Shown: positions 50,329 through 62,232 of the stretch, piece after piece | Layout: every line of letters begins with the position of its first letter | Numbering within the stretch: the stretch's first letter is position 1 | Translations under genes and position numbers: made by a program | Source: Apium graveolens | Lineage: Eukaryota > Streptophyta > Magnoliopsida > Apiales > Apiaceae | Direction of reading: 5' to 3' | DNA length: 64,000 nt | Assembly: GCF_009905375.1 (NCBI RefSeq) | Contig: NC_133647.1 | Span: forward strand, 53,117,883 to 53,181,882 | Notes under the pieces: generated by a model | Told to the model about the DNA's origin: nothing | Seen by the model: the letters and a program-made list of their open reading frames with translations, nothing else | Databases searched by the model: none

Positions 50329-52665
50329 ATGTCGGACACAGAAACTCCAACTAAGCCTACCATAACTGAGGAACCACCAAAGACACAAATTCAGAGTCGG
50401 TATGAGACCATCAGAGTCCCCATACCGAGACCATCTGAATATCCCATATGGAAGGTAAGGATGACCATGTTCCTGGAAGCAACAGATCCAGAATACCTGG
50501 ATAGAATCAAGGAAGGTCCTCACAAACCAACCAAACTCGTTGTTGCAGTTGCAGGTGAAGCAGCAACGACCGTACCAAAGGAGAAGAGTGATTATACTGC
50601 TGAGGACATAGCATCAATTGCTAAGGATGCTAAGGTACGACACTTACTGCATAGTGCCATTGATAATGTAATGTCAAACAGGGTAATCAACTGCAAGACT
50701 GCTAAGGAGATATGGGATGCTCTGGAAACAAGGTGTCAGGGAACTGACACAATTAAGAAGAACAGGAAGACAATACTCACTCAAGAGTATGAACACTTTG
50801 ACTCAAAGACTAATGAGTCATTGAATGATTTATATGATAGATTTGTCAAACTTTTGAATGATTTGTCATTGGTTGATAAAGAGTTTGATCTTGAAGATTC
50901 AAACCTTAAGTTCCTGTTAGCTCTTCCTGAATGCTGGGATTTGAAGGCAACGACAATAAGAGACAATTACAATCTTGATGAAACAACTCTTGACGAAATC
51001 TATGGAATGCTCAAGACTCATGAGCTGGAGACGGAACAAAGAAGCAAGAGAAAAGGAGGAAAGTCAAGGACAGTTGCTCTTAAGGCTGAAGAAGAATTCC
51101 CCAAATCAGCTTCCTCAAAGAAAGACAAGGGTAAAGCTCTTTTCATAAAGTCTGATACTGAGTCATCAAGTTCTGAGAGTGATGATGACTCAGATTCTGA
51201 AAGCTTGCCTGAGACTGATGCTGATGAGGAGATGATAAAGCTGCGTGCTCTTATGGTGAAAGGAATCACAAAGATTGCATACAGGAAGTTCAGGAAGGGA
51301 AAGAAGTTTTCCAGGAAAAGCATAAGTTCTGATAAGAAGAATTTCAGAAGATCTGAAGGCAGAGGAGGAAAGTCTGATAGAGGAGATTACACCAATGTTA
51401 AATGCTATAACTGTGGTGAGAAAGGCCACATATCTCCTGACTGCAAGAAGGTAAAGGGTGACAGAGGCAAGGCTCTTGTCACAAAGCAGAAAAGCTGGAC
51501 AGACACTTCAGACTCTGAAAGTGAGGAGAACTATGCATTGATGGCAAATGCTGATAAAGAAAGTGCTGAGAGCAGTTCTGAAGCTGCTGAAACAAAGGTA
51601 CCTCAGACTACTTATGCTTTTCATACTGATGATATTAATGAGTTGAGAAGATATCTTAAAACCATGTTTGTTAGTTATAGAGATCAAACCTTAACATGTG
51701 AAAGATTAACTTCTGAAAATCTTGCTTTTAAGAAAAGAAATGATTTCTTAGAAAAAGAGTTAGTTATATTCCATAAAACTCAGAAGGATAGAGATGATGC
51801 TTTTTATGTTAGGGATGAAGTGCTAAAAATGAATGAATCTCTAAAAACTGAGTTAGAAAAGGAAAGAGAGATAATCAGGACTTGGACTAACTCTGGCAGA
51901 ACAACTCAAAATTTGCTAAGTAGTGAAAATTGGAAAGAGGGCTTAGGTTATGGAGAGAATAAGAATGATAAAGGAACTGAAGAAATTAAGCCTGTTGTTA
52001 AGCAAAAGCCAAAGTTAAAACCTGTTAAGTTTGTAACTGTAAAGTCTGATAATGAGAAATCAGAAGTTAAAGAGGAATTAACTTCTGACAAACTAAAACA
52101 GGAAAAGACAGTTGAAGTAAACATAGGCTTAATGACAAAGAAGCAGCTTAAGCATAAGCTGAAAGATGTCAAGAATGCAAACAAGGTAAAATCACCTAGG
52201 AAAAATAGGAATGGAAAGGAAGGTGTGAATAAAAGCAATGATTATAAACCTGTTCCTGATGCTCCTAGGAAAACATGTCATAACTGTGGAAGTTCTAACC
52301 ATCTGGCTTCTTTTTGCAGGAAAAATAAGAATATTAACTCCTTACCTTCAAAATCAAGAGTTAAGAGTCAGTCTGTTAGATACAAACCACAAAATCCTTG
52401 TTTTCATTGTGGTAGTTTATAGCATTCCATTTATACTTGTAAGGAATATCATAGTTTGTACTATGATTATTATCAAATAAAACCTTCTTTGAAGAAAGTT
52501 TCCATTGTTCCTTCTAGTGTAAATTCTGATTCAAAGTCTGATAGTGTAAATTCTGATAAGAAAAATGTTAACATAAACTCTGATGCTAAATCCGCTGCAA
52601 ATGTTAACAAACTTAATAAGGCCAAAGGATCCAAGCAAGTCTGGATCCTTAAAACTAATAATTAG
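50329..52665 (+). pseudogene. Sirevirus gag, one nonsense codon in the third zinc knuckle
   Basis: ATG 50329 is the first good start after the primer-binding site. The frame covers 778 codons to TAG 52663-52665, interrupted only by TAG at 52420-52422. An N-terminal Thr/Pro/Glu segment leads into a Copia-type capsid region (about residues 25-250, with Tyr-Pro-Ile-Trp-Lys and Ile-Trp-Asp-Ala-Leu). A Lys/Ser-rich acidic linker follows, then a CCHC knuckle near residue 358, a long coiled coil (about 430-520), a Lys-rich region, and two more knuckles near 649 and 690. The stop replaces the Trp between the Cys pair and His of the third knuckle; the minus-strand copy keeps that Trp. The truncated product of 697 residues would still have capsid and two knuckles. 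Confidence 0.9.
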
Positions 52666-52677
52666 TGGTCTTTGTGA

Positions 52678-55600
52678 TTGCAGGGCAACAGGAAAAATAT
52701 TCTAGTTCTGGACAGTGGATGTTCAGGACATATGACTGGAAATAAGGCCCTGCTATCAGACTTTATGGAGAAAGCTGGCCCAAGTGTTTCTTATGGAGAT
52801 GGCAACATTGGAAAAACATTGGGATATGGCAATATCAATCTTGGAAATGTCATAATTAAACAAGTAGCTCTGGTCTCAGGACTTAAACACAACCTACTGA
52901 GTATAAGTCAAATCTGTGACAGAGGTTATCATGTTGATTTCTTTGAAGAACACTGTGAAGTTGTGAGTAAATCTAAAGGCAAAGTTGTTCTGAAAGGATA
53001 CAGACGTGGTAACATTTATGAAGCTAAGCTTTCAACAAGTACTGATGGTTCTGCAATCTGTCTGATAAGTAGAGCATCAATTGAAGAAAGCTGGAATTGG
53101 CATAAGAAACTCTCTCATTTAAATTTCAACAATATAAATGAACTGGTCAAGAAAGATCTTGTGAGAGGATTGCCAAACACAGTATTTGCTCCTGATGGTC
53201 TTTGTGATTCATGTCAGAAAGCCAAACAAAGAAAATCTTCATTCAAGAGCAAGACTGATTCATCAATTCTTGAGCCTTATCATCTTATACATGTTGATCT
53301 ATTTGGTCCAGTAAATGTCATGTCTATTGCAAAGAAGAAGTATGCGTTGGTCATAGTGGATGAGTTCACCAGATACACATGGGTGTATTTCTTGCACACA
53401 AAAAGTGAAACTGCATCTATCTTGATTGATCATGTCAAACAGCTGGATAAAATGGTCAAAGATTCTGTGAAAATTTTAAGGAGTGATAATGGCACTGAGT
53501 TCAAGAATTTGATAATGGAAGAGTTCTGCAAAAGCCATGGAATAAAGCAGGAATTTTCTGCTCCTGGAACTCCACAGCAAAATGGAGTTGTTGAAAGGAA
53601 GAATAGAACTCTCATTGAAGCTGCACGTACAATGCTTGAAGAAGCAAAGCTTCCAACCTATTTCTGGGCTAAAGCTGTGCAGACTGCTTGTTTTACTCAA
53701 AATGCAACACTCATTAACAAGCATGGAAAAACACCATATGAGATGGTGAAGAAAAAGAAGCCAAATCTGAAATATTTTCATGTATTTGGATGCAAGTGTT
53801 TTGTTCTCAAGACTCATCCTGAACAGTTATCAAAGTTTGATCTAAAAGCTGATGAAGGAATCTTTGTTGGATATCCACTTTCCACAAAAGCCTTCAGAGT
53901 CTATAATTTGAGAACAAAAGTGGTCATGGAATCTATCAATGTCTCTTTTGATGACAAGAAGATCACTGGTCTTAAAGATTTCATTGACCATGATCAGCTG
54001 AGATTTGAAAATGAAGACTCATATTCTGATACTGAAAATCCTGACAGTCTAAGTCCTGATACTGCAAACTCTGATGGATTAAACTCTGATGTTATTGAAA
54101 CTGTTGTGACTACGTTAAATGAAGATGCCCCTATGCAGGGGGAGCATACTCAAGATCCTACCACATCTCAAGAAACATCCGAACATGCATCTGGCTCTTC
54201 AAGTTCTGATTCGTCAAGTTCTGATAAGCCAAGTTCTGATAGTACTGAAAATCTAAATACTGAAGAATCCAACTCAGAGAGCATAGTTTTAGGGGGAGCA
54301 TCAGAAAATGAAAATGAAGATAACATGGATCATGGGGGAGCATCCAGTTCTAGAGAAAACCTTCCATCTGCAAGGAAGTGGACAAAATCACATACACCTG
54401 ATTTGATAATTGGAAATCCTGATGCAGGTGTCAGAACTAGAACAGGTACTTCAAATGAGTGTCTTTACAATTCTTTTCTCTCTCAGACTGATTGGGTGCA
54501 AGCAATGCAGGAAGAGTTGAATGAATTTGAAAGAAACAAAGTCTGGACCCTAGTACCAAGACCAAAGAATAGATCTGTTGTTGGTACAAAGTGGGTATTC
54601 AGAAACAAAACTGACAGTGATGGCATAATTACAAGGAATAAGGCAAGGCTGGTTGCAAAAGGATATTCTCAACAGGAGGGAATTGATTATGATGAAACAT
54701 TTGCACCAGTTGCTAGGTTAGAAGCCATAAGGATATTTTTGACTTATGCTGCTCACAAAAAGTTTACTGTCTTTCAAATGGATGTGAAAAGTGCTTTTCT
54801 CAATGGAGAATTGGAGGAAGAGGTATATGTTGAACAACCTCCAGGTTTTGTAGATACCAAACATCCAGACTATGTCTACAGACTTGACAAAGCACTTTAT
54901 GGACTTAAGCAAGCTCCTAGAGCATGGTATGAGACTTTAGCTCAGTTTCTTCTGGAAAGTGGATTCAACAGAGGGACAATAGACAAAATACTGTTCTACC
55001 TCAACCATAGAAAGGACTTACTTCTGGTCCAGATTTATGTTGATGATATCATTTTTGGATCTACAAATGACAAACTTTGCAAGAAGTTTGCCAAACTAAT
55101 GCAGTCAAGATATCAGATGAGTATGATGGGGGAACTTAGCTATTTTCTGGGCCTTCAAGTCAAGCAGAATGAGGAAGGCACTTTTATTTGTCAAACCAAG
55201 TACACCAGAAACTTGCTAAAGAAATTTGGAATACAAGATTGTTCAAGTGCATCCACTCCAATGGCCACTGCAACAAAACTGGATAAGGATACCGGTAAAT
55301 CAGTAGATATTACTGACTACAGAGGTATGATTGGCTCTCTACTCTATCTAACTGCTAGTAGACCTGATATCATGTATGCTACCTGTCTTTGTGCAAGATT
55401 TCAAGCAGATCCAAGAGAACCTCACTTAACAGCTGTAAAAAGAATCTTTAAGTATCTTAAAGGGACAGCTGCTCTGGGATTATGGTATCCTAGAGAATCA
55501 GATTTTAAACTAATAGGTTACTCAGATGCAGATTTTGCAGGTTGCAAAATTGACAGGAAAAACACAAGTGGAAGCTGCCAATTTCTTGGAGGCAGATTGG

Positions 55601-55992
55601 TTTCTTGGTACAGCAAGAAACAAAAGTCAATTTCCACATCAACTGCAGAAGCAGAGTATATTGCTGCAGGAAGCTGTTGTGCACAGATTCTTTGGATGAA
55701 GAATCAGTTACTGGATTATGGGTTAACATATTTCAAAATCCCTATTTACTGTAAAAATCAAAGTGCTATTGCTATGACAGGTAATCCAGTTCAACACTCA
55801 ATGACAAAGCACATTAGCATCAGGTACCACTTCATCAGGGAACATGTGGATGAAGGTACAGTGGAATTGCATTTTGTTCCCACAGATCAACAACTAGCAG
55901 ATATCTTCACAAAACCACTGTGTGAAGCTACTTTTACAAGATTGGTAAATGAACTTGGAATGGTTTCAGGTTCTTTCTCTAAATCTGCTTAG
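52678..55992 (+). CDS. Sirevirus pol polyprotein (PR-INT-RT-RNase H), open frame
   Basis: The frame is open from just after TGA 52675-52677 to TAG 55990-55992 and is the same frame as gag, so 52678 is a boundary, not a proven start; a TTG stands there. Protease: Asp-Ser-Gly-Cys-Ser-Gly-His (residue 12). Integrase: zinc region with His near 142 and Cys-X2-Cys near 180, catalytic Asp near 204, Asp in Ser-Asp-Asn-Gly-Thr, Glu in Val-Val-Glu-Arg-Lys. A Ser/Asp/Glu-rich linker spans about 440-560. Reverse transcriptase has Tyr-Val-Asp-Asp at residue 787. RNase H has Tyr-Ser-Asp-Ala-Asp (about 947) and Ala-Glu-Ala-Glu-Tyr, but the usual Cys-Asp-Asn is Cys-Lys-Asn, so a catalytic Asp is lost while the minus-strand copy retains it. 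The polyprotein makes and inserts the cDNA copy. Confidence 0.93.
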   Translation: MQGNRKNILVLDSGCSGHMTGNKALLSDFMEKAGPSVSYGDGNIGKTLGYGNINLGNVIIKQVALVSGLKHNLLSISQICDRGYHVDFFEEHCEVVSKSKGKVVLKGYRRGNIYEAKLSTSTDGSAICLISRASIEESWNWHKKLSHLNFNNINELVKKDLVRGLPNTVFAPDGLCDSCQKAKQRKSSFKSKTDSSILEPYHLIHVDLFGPVNVMSIAKKKYALVIVDEFTRYTWVYFLHTKSETASILIDHVKQLDKMVKDSVKILRSDNGTEFKNLIMEEFCKSHGIKQEFSAPGTPQQNGVVERKNRTLIEAARTMLEEAKLPTYFWAKAVQTACFTQNATLINKHGKTPYEMVKKKKPNLKYFHVFGCKCFVLKTHPEQLSKFDLKADEGIFVGYPLSTKAFRVYNLRTKVVMESINVSFDDKKITGLKDFIDHDQLRFENEDSYSDTENPDSLSPDTANSDGLNSDVIETVVTTLNEDAPMQGEHTQDPTTSQETSEHASGSSSSDSSSSDKPSSDSTENLNTEESNSESIVLGGASENENEDNMDHGGASSSRENLPSARKWTKSHTPDLIIGNPDAGVRTRTGTSNECLYNSFLSQTDWVQAMQEELNEFERNKVWTLVPRPKNRSVVGTKWVFRNKTDSDGIITRNKARLVAKGYSQQEGIDYDETFAPVARLEAIRIFLTYAAHKKFTVFQMDVKSAFLNGELEEEVYVEQPPGFVDTKHPDYVYRLDKALYGLKQAPRAWYETLAQFLLESGFNRGTIDKILFYLNHRKDLLLVQIYVDDIIFGSTNDKLCKKFAKLMQSRYQMSMMGELSYFLGLQVKQNEEGTFICQTKYTRNLLKKFGIQDCSSASTPMATATKLDKDTGKSVDITDYRGMIGSLLYLTASRPDIMYATCLCARFQADPREPHLTAVKRIFKYLKGTAALGLWYPRESDFKLIGYSDADFAGCKIDRKNTSGSCQFLGGRLVSWYSKKQKSISTSTAEAEYIAAGSCCAQILWMKNQLLDYGLTYFKIPIYCKNQSAIAMTGNPVQHSMTKHISIRYHFIREHVDEGTVELHFVPTDQQLADIFTKPLCEATFTRLVNELGMVSGSFSKSA

Positions 55993-57342
55993 ACTTGTTC
56001 TATGAATCAGACTTTATGCTCAGTATTTACAGAATTAATCTCATTGTATATTCTGTGCTTAATTGATAGATGTCTTTAAGTACTGACTGTTGTCTGATAT
56101 ATGTTTCTAAACTATGATAAGTGATATGTTTGTTCTAGTACCTATTCATTCCTATGAGGATAACTGTGCTAGATACTGACCTAGTAGTCTTCAATAAATA
56201 AAATGATTCCATGGAAGAAGTAATAATTTCAGTGGAAATCTTATGACACTAGCAAATTCTGATAACTGAGCTTAGTTAAGTTTACTTTTTATATCTTATT
56301 ACTAAGTCACAAATTAGAATAATGCTACTCATCTGTTAAGTTCTGATACTAGTAAAACTGCTGAATGTACTAAGTGCTGATAAACCTCTCTTATCAAAAG
56401 AAAAAGCAAAAAGATCAAAGATTAAAATCAGGTACTCCTTTGAGATCTAGAGTAAAAATGTGGAAGGGACGACCCAAGTGCATTGCTGGTATTAAGTAAA
56501 TATGCATCTGAAAAGCAAAAATATTTTCTTGGTGACTTTTCACACTCTATGATTACTGGAGAAATACTCTGACAATAGCATAAATTCTGATAAACAGTCG
56601 TGACTCACTTACACTGAGAAGCCACTGTAAAACAGAATTGCAAAAGATGCATAAAATTAGCACAAAACAGTTGAGGTGGACTCAAGCATAAACTCATTCT
56701 TCAGTAGGTTTCAGGACAATAACAGATCTTTAGCAAAATTTTAGTTATGCCTTATTTCTAAGATGTACTGAAGTGAATCAGACTTTACTCTTTGTCTGTT
56801 TTTAGCTTAATGCACACACTAATCACTCCATCTGAATGATGAAAATTTCTGTGGTGGTCTATGTTATTTTAGATAAACAGTCATTGTGTCATTATTGCAA
56901 AAATTCTGAGGACAAGTTCTCAGTTACACATTTTGATGATTAAGTTCTGACGTCTATAACTCAGAACTTGTATGAGTATTTACTAAGATGGGCATTCCTT
57001 TTTCGAGTGAAGAAATTATGTTCTGATGACTGTTAAGTTCTGGTATAGGTCTAAGTTCTGATTTCTCAGTCTAATCCTTTACTTGACTTATCTGTGAATA
57101 AAATTTGGTAATAGTCTCAGTTCGAACTAGAATATGTTGAAGTGGAAGAGTAATAGTCACTATGATTAGGATTAATGGTATTTGTCCTTGAACAGTCCAC
57201 TGTTTCTTGTGTCTTGTGCGGTCTAGACCATGATTCCTCTTTCCAATGACTGTTATTCTTTTTCAAAGTCTAGGGAGACGAGGTAGAATTAATTCTACCT
57301 GTCAGCATTAAATATCTTTGCGTCTCTTGGCATTCTCTTGCC
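55993..57342 (+). other. non-coding spacer between Sirevirus pol and the 3' ORFs
   Basis: About 1.35 kb without a supported ORF. It aligns with the reverse complement of 4970-6409, so it is a conserved structural part of the family. ATCAGAACTT/AAGTTCTGAT words are scattered through it. Near its end are the block gtctagggagacgagg (57268-57283) shared with the other copy and a perfect 20-bp palindrome at 57281-57300. Confidence 0.65.
57281..57300. repeat. perfect 20-bp palindrome upstream of the internal TATA box
   Basis: aggtagaattaattctacct equals its own reverse complement. It stands 43 bp before TATATAAG. The minus-strand copy keeps the flanking gacgagg block but not the palindrome. Confidence 0.75.
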
Positions 57343-57350
57343 TATATAAG
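57343..57350 (+). promoter_or_regulatory. candidate internal promoter (TATATAAG) before the small ORF
   Basis: TATATAAG is followed after about 30 bp by a pyrimidine-rich leader (cttctcacacac...) and an ATG at 57423. The minus-strand copy has an AT-rich tatttaaat at the same position. The arrangement is that of a plant core promoter; activity is inference. Confidence 0.4.
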
Positions 57351-57422
57351 CAACCACTTCACATCAGTCTTTCCATCACATTCTTCTCACACACTTATCC
57401 TCCTTCTTCTATCAAAAACACA

Positions 57423-57697
57423 ATGGTTCGATACAACATGTTTTGAACAACCAAACCTTCACAATGGAGCTAAGTTGTGCCGACTGGCAGCAGGAGTGAC
57501 ATGTAACAGCCATTCCTGAGGAGATCTGGGATTCTGTCCCACAGGAGGTGCAAACTCACCTTCTATTCTTCTATATGGATTACCATCGCCATCTGGAGCG
57601 ATTGGAGGAGGAAAGGCGGGAAGCTATCCGTCAGCAAGAGCGAATCATACGACTCGCCATCTTGTTCGTCGAAGATAGGAAGAGGAAGATGACTTAA
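57423..57697 (+). pseudogene. small Sirevirus ORF between pol and accessory ORF (copy 2)
   Basis: ATG 57423 is soon stopped (TGA 57444-57446). A frame beginning near 57497 runs open to TAA 57695-57697 and encodes the region that matches the minus-strand copy: Ile-Pro-Glu-Glu-Ile-Trp, Leu-Leu-Phe-Phe, a Glu/Arg-rich helix, Gln-Glu-Arg-Ile-Ile-Arg-Leu-Ala and Leu-Phe-Val-Glu. The two parts are in different frames, so one base has been gained or lost. I do not recognise a family. The likely intact product would be 80-95 residues, helical and strongly charged, and can be compared only in outline with the copy at 4730-4969. Confidence 0.5.
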
Positions 57698-58230
57698 TCT
57701 TGTCTTCTTCCTGTTTTTCTTCATCATCAGCTTTGTCAGGCTTCTTAGCTAGGACTAAAGCTGTTGATGTTAGGATTAGAAGCTTAGGGAAAATCTTGTA
57801 TAAGTATTGATGTAATTTCCATTTCATAAATGTATTGTCTTGATATATTAATGAAAATTGTTTTTACTTCAAGATTTTGTCTCTGAGTTATTTTATCTTG
57901 TGTTGATAAATCCTGATTGATATTCTGATGACCATTTAAATTTTGTTTTTAATTAAGTTCTGATTCATTTTCAGCACTTACTCATCTAAATTATCTTGGT
58001 CATTTTCATGTGATGTATTTTCAGAATATCAATGATGCAGTGAAAATAATTCAATCAGTACTAATGGTTTAAATTTTGAATTAAAACTGTTTCTCTTGAT
58101 TAATGGAACGGTTTTTCCTTGAAACTAGGCAACTGGGTAAGTAATGATTCCTGTTTTCTCGAGCCCAGTAACTGACCGTTATTACTGCATGTCTGACAGG
58201 TGTCCAACGGTAACATTTTTTTGTTCTGAG
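57698..58230 (+). other. spacer between the small and the accessory Sirevirus ORFs
   Basis: AT-rich, non-coding. Its first 200 bp still align with the minus-strand element (about 4410-4729). Contains further AAGTTCTGAT words. Confidence 0.5.
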
Positions 58231-58238
58231 TATAAGTA
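58231..58238 (+). promoter_or_regulatory. candidate internal promoter (TATAAGTA) before the accessory ORF
   Basis: TATAAGTA is followed by a long CT-rich leader (58280-58330, repeats of ctctct and ttctctt) and the accessory ORF ATG at 58395. CT-rich leaders after a TATA box are common in plant genes. Use of this promoter is inferred. Confidence 0.4.
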
Positions 58239-58394
58239 CAACAGAGAGAAGATTTCTTTAATCTTTTATTTTCTTTATACTTTATCTCTCTCCTTACTTT
58301 TACTCTCTTTCTCTTCTTTCTCACGTTGGTTTTTCATACAGACATTATCTCAAACACCTAACAGGCATCCTTGAAACTCAATATTTTTTTTCAC

Positions 58395-61300
58395 ATGGCA
58401 CCAAAGGATTTAATCATTGATGGAGCAAAGTTTGTTCCAAACAACTATGCTACAATTCTTGATCATGCTGAAGCTCCATCTGAATTGCACTTTGTGCAAG
58501 ATCTGCTTGCACATAGTGAGGTTGGGTACGCCTTAACTCAGCCTGAATTATTTTCAAGTCAATAAGTTCTGAGGTTCTGGAGGACTGGAGTTTTTGATGA
58601 TGGTGGTAACCGTGGAACTCCCAGTATTATCTTCCAAGTGGGTGATTCATCCTTTGTAGTCACTCCTGGTACAGTATGCAGGGCTTTACATCTTCCAGAG
58701 GATTGTACTTTCTCAGTTCCAGAGGACTCAGCCCTTCGGGAGTTAATGGCTGAATTGGGATATGAAAAGAGTCTGACGAAACTTGGACAGTTGAAACGGG
58801 CTAATATTAGAAGAGAATGGAGTTTCTTCTTTGATTGCATCACCAAAGCTTTTGGGAACAAATGTTCAAATTTTGATGATATCCCAATTCTGAGTCAGCA
58901 CATAGGGTATGCTATTATCCATCAAACTCATTTTGATTTTGCAACTGAAATAATTGGTTTTATTGGGGATAGGATGACAGAGGATCGAGATGTTGTTTAT
59001 TTTGCTAGATTCTGTCAACTTATTTACACTTACTGTACTGATGAACCTCATTTAGTCAGCACTCAAACCCCACCTTTTAAGGTTGCAAAACGATACTTTA
59101 ATGACCTGATAAATGCTGATACTAAGAAGAAAGTGGTTAGACCATTACAGATTCCTAAGTCTGTAAAACAGATCCTGGTAAATGCTGATCCTGATACTTA
59201 TAGATCTGTTTACTCTGATGTCCAACCACCTCCAACCACCCAAAATCCATCAACCTCAGTACCTACCTCTCATTCTACTCAACCTACCCTCAGAACTTAT
59301 CTCAAATCCTATCTCTCCACTTCACAGACTGCTCAACCTTCTTCTTCAGCACCTACTGTGAAGCCTACATCCTCTAAGCCAAAGAGAACAAAGACTGTTC
59401 CTCAAACACCTCAAAAGAGGAGGAGAATTACTTTGAGAGATGAATCAGATTCTGAGGAACAGATTCCTTCTTCAGAACCTGTGGTGGTTGAAGCTGAGAA
59501 AGCGACTTCTCAGAAGGATTCTGAAATTAGGGGTTCTAGGCTTCTCAAGAGGCTTAGACGTATGATAGTTCCTGAAACTCCCAAGGAATCCAATCAACAA
59601 GGAAGTACAAGAAACAGAGGGCACAAAGGCCAGTTTCAGATGATGAGGAGGAAGCAGCTAAGGAAGGGGATCAGGAATCTCTGATCTCACAAGGCAAGGA
59701 ATTTGCTCCAGTCACTTCTTCTCCATCAACTCCATCTCAGGAAGCTGTATCTGACAAGGCTAACTCACCATCTGTGTCTCTTGTTGATCCAGGCACAAGT
59801 GCTGAAATTGATATTCAGAACTTGGTTGTGCCTGCAATTCTTTTCTTAGAAGCTCCAACAGCAAATAATCCTTCCACAACACCTGTTACTGATGCTGTTC
59901 AAACTCCAGAGTTATCAACAACACCTTCTCTGCATCAAGATGCTGATGATCAGATTTTAGGTGAGCATCAGGATATGGCTGTTGATCAGAACTTAGTATC
60001 AGATCAGCAATTAGAGGATGCTGAAGCCTCCATTGCTACTCACACTGTTGTCTTATCAGAAGATACTGATTCTTTAAGTTCTGATGCTGCAAATGTTGGA
60101 GATACTGGTGAAGCTGCTACAACTGTAGATGCTGATGAAGCAGGTCCTTCAGGACATACTCCTCCACTGACTCTTCCTAAGTCTGAACTGGTAAAGGAGT
60201 TTGTTATCAGGGATGCACCAGTGCCTTGGAGTGAAACTCCTGCAGGTCAGGAGTGGACTAAGGAATGGAACTCAGTTTCATGTGTTCCAAATGCTTTACA
60301 TCTTGCTGAGCACTTGACTAAAGCTGATGAAATGTTACATTCTGATGATTTTAAAACCCAGCTTAGAGTCACTGTATTGAGTACTAAACATCTACAAGGT
60401 CTTCATTCCAATACTCATGCAGAGCTACACAAGATTCAGGAGAAATTTATCAAACAGGAACAAGTTTGGAAAATTGATAAGAAAAAGTTCTTTCAACCTA
60501 CCATTGACAGGATTGCTTATATTGAGAAAACTCAAGAGAAACAACAAGCTCAGATTGATCAAATTCTGACAAATCAAGCTTCTCAGCAATCGCAACTTAC
60601 TGAAATCCAGACCTCAGTGGAACTACTTATCTCTCTTTTATTACCTGCTGATGCCAAAAAGGGGGAGAAGGTCATTAAGTCCAAATGCAAAACCAACAAG
60701 ACACTGCAAGGAAAGGATGATGGAAAAGATGACCAAGGAAACTCTGGAATGGGTAGTGGTCATAGTCAAGGTAGAAGGTTTACATCAAGACAAGCTAGTC
60801 ACAGAACAAGTTCTGATACTGGGAAAAGAATAAGTTCTGCTGCTGGTAAAAGGATAAGTTCTGATGAACTTCTACATCTTGATGAGGAAATGTCAAGACA
60901 GTTATTTCTTCAAGAAAATCCAGGGATGGACTTGGAAAGTTTAAAGGAAGAAGAAGCCAGACTTAAATCAGAGAAAGTCACATCTAAATCTGAAGCTTCT
61001 GGTAAAAAGTTACTTCCAAACTTAAAGGCATTGTGATCAAAGAAAGGACACATACTGAAGCAACATTGGCTAGATCACAACCACAGATAGATCCAAGATC
61101 TAAGGGTAAAGAAAAGGTTGGTGAACCTATTAAGGCTTATGTACCTCCTGAGGAAGAAGAAATTACTGATGGAAAAGATGATCTTGCTCTGACTTCAAGA
61201 AAAGTTCTTAAAACAACCTCTGACATGGCTCAAGTTGTTCAGAGTCAAGAAATTGTAAGTTCTGATATTCAAAGAAGCAAGTAACCTCTGACAGAGCTCA

Positions 61301-62101
61301 AGTTAACTTGATATCAGAAAATAGATCAAAGACACTCCTACCAGGATTCACTAAAGCAAAACAGACTCAATCTTTGAAGAATACTGCAAGTGGTTTTGAA
61401 GCAAGAGTAGTTACTGGAAAGGAAGCTAGAGATAAAACTGGATTGGGAAGTGCTGATGAAAGAAGAGTACATAACACTACCAATGATCCAACTTCCTTGA
61501 GTGAACCAGGTATTGGAGCAACTCCTGAGAGATTGAATCAATGGAATCTGTACAGATAGTTTACCATACCTACTTGAAAGAATACATCATGTTGTATTTC
61601 ATGACAGATGGTAGGGTTTATCATATAAGACAAAATGCCATTCCTTTGAAGTATTTTGAAGAATTGGAGCATGTACTTTTCTTACTTCAAGTGGATGACA
61701 GAATAACATAGACTGCTGCAAACTACTTAAAAGAACAGATTCAGAGACAGAAAAGGCTTTATTCTGTTAAGTCTGACACCATATATGTTCCAAAGTACAG
61801 AGATCACAATGGTGATATTGTTGATATGAAGCCTAATACTGCACAGATCAGAACGTATCTTGGTATTAAGGGACTTGAATTCAATCTTGAGTCTGACAAA
61901 GCTTATGTCATAAGACTAGATCAGGAGTTGAGAAAAGCAAAGATTAATGATCTCAGAGCTGCAATCTTTCAAACTGGTAAAGATACTGCAGAGCTTAAAG
62001 GTGTTAAAGGAGAATGATTGATGAACTAAGATATGCTGAGAAATGTTTGTTGAAGAAACTATCTCAGAACAACTCCTGACATCAGAGAGATCAGAAAATG
62101 A
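58395..62101 (+). pseudogene. Sirevirus accessory ORF, decayed copy
   Basis: ATG 58395 gives the full N terminus that is cut off at the left window edge in the other copy. Compared with that open copy (1-3603) it has a stop at 58563-58565 (CAA to TAA), 1-bp losses near 59591, 61020, 61270 and 61540, stops near 61556 and 61708, and small indels near 62005 and 62057 before the conserved terminal TGA (62099-62101). Substitutions elsewhere are few, so identity over most of the length is high. Domain layout as described for the left copy: helical N-terminal region, Ser/Thr/Pro-rich middle, Gln-rich coiled coil, charged C-terminal region. Confidence 0.9.
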
Positions 62102-62218
62102 AGAAGCCAAGTCGAAGATCTACAACTGCTTAAATTCTGATATTTATACAGATTGAAGTTGTTATCAGAAGTTGAAATTGGTAAAAACTTTAAGGACTGT
62201 AAGTTGTAGTTAATTTAC

Positions 62219-62232
62219 AAGTTGGGGGAGAT
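62219..62232 (+). other. polypurine tract of the complete Sirevirus
   Basis: aagttgggggagat abuts the 3' LTR; identical tract before the LTR at 3811. Confidence 0.85.
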
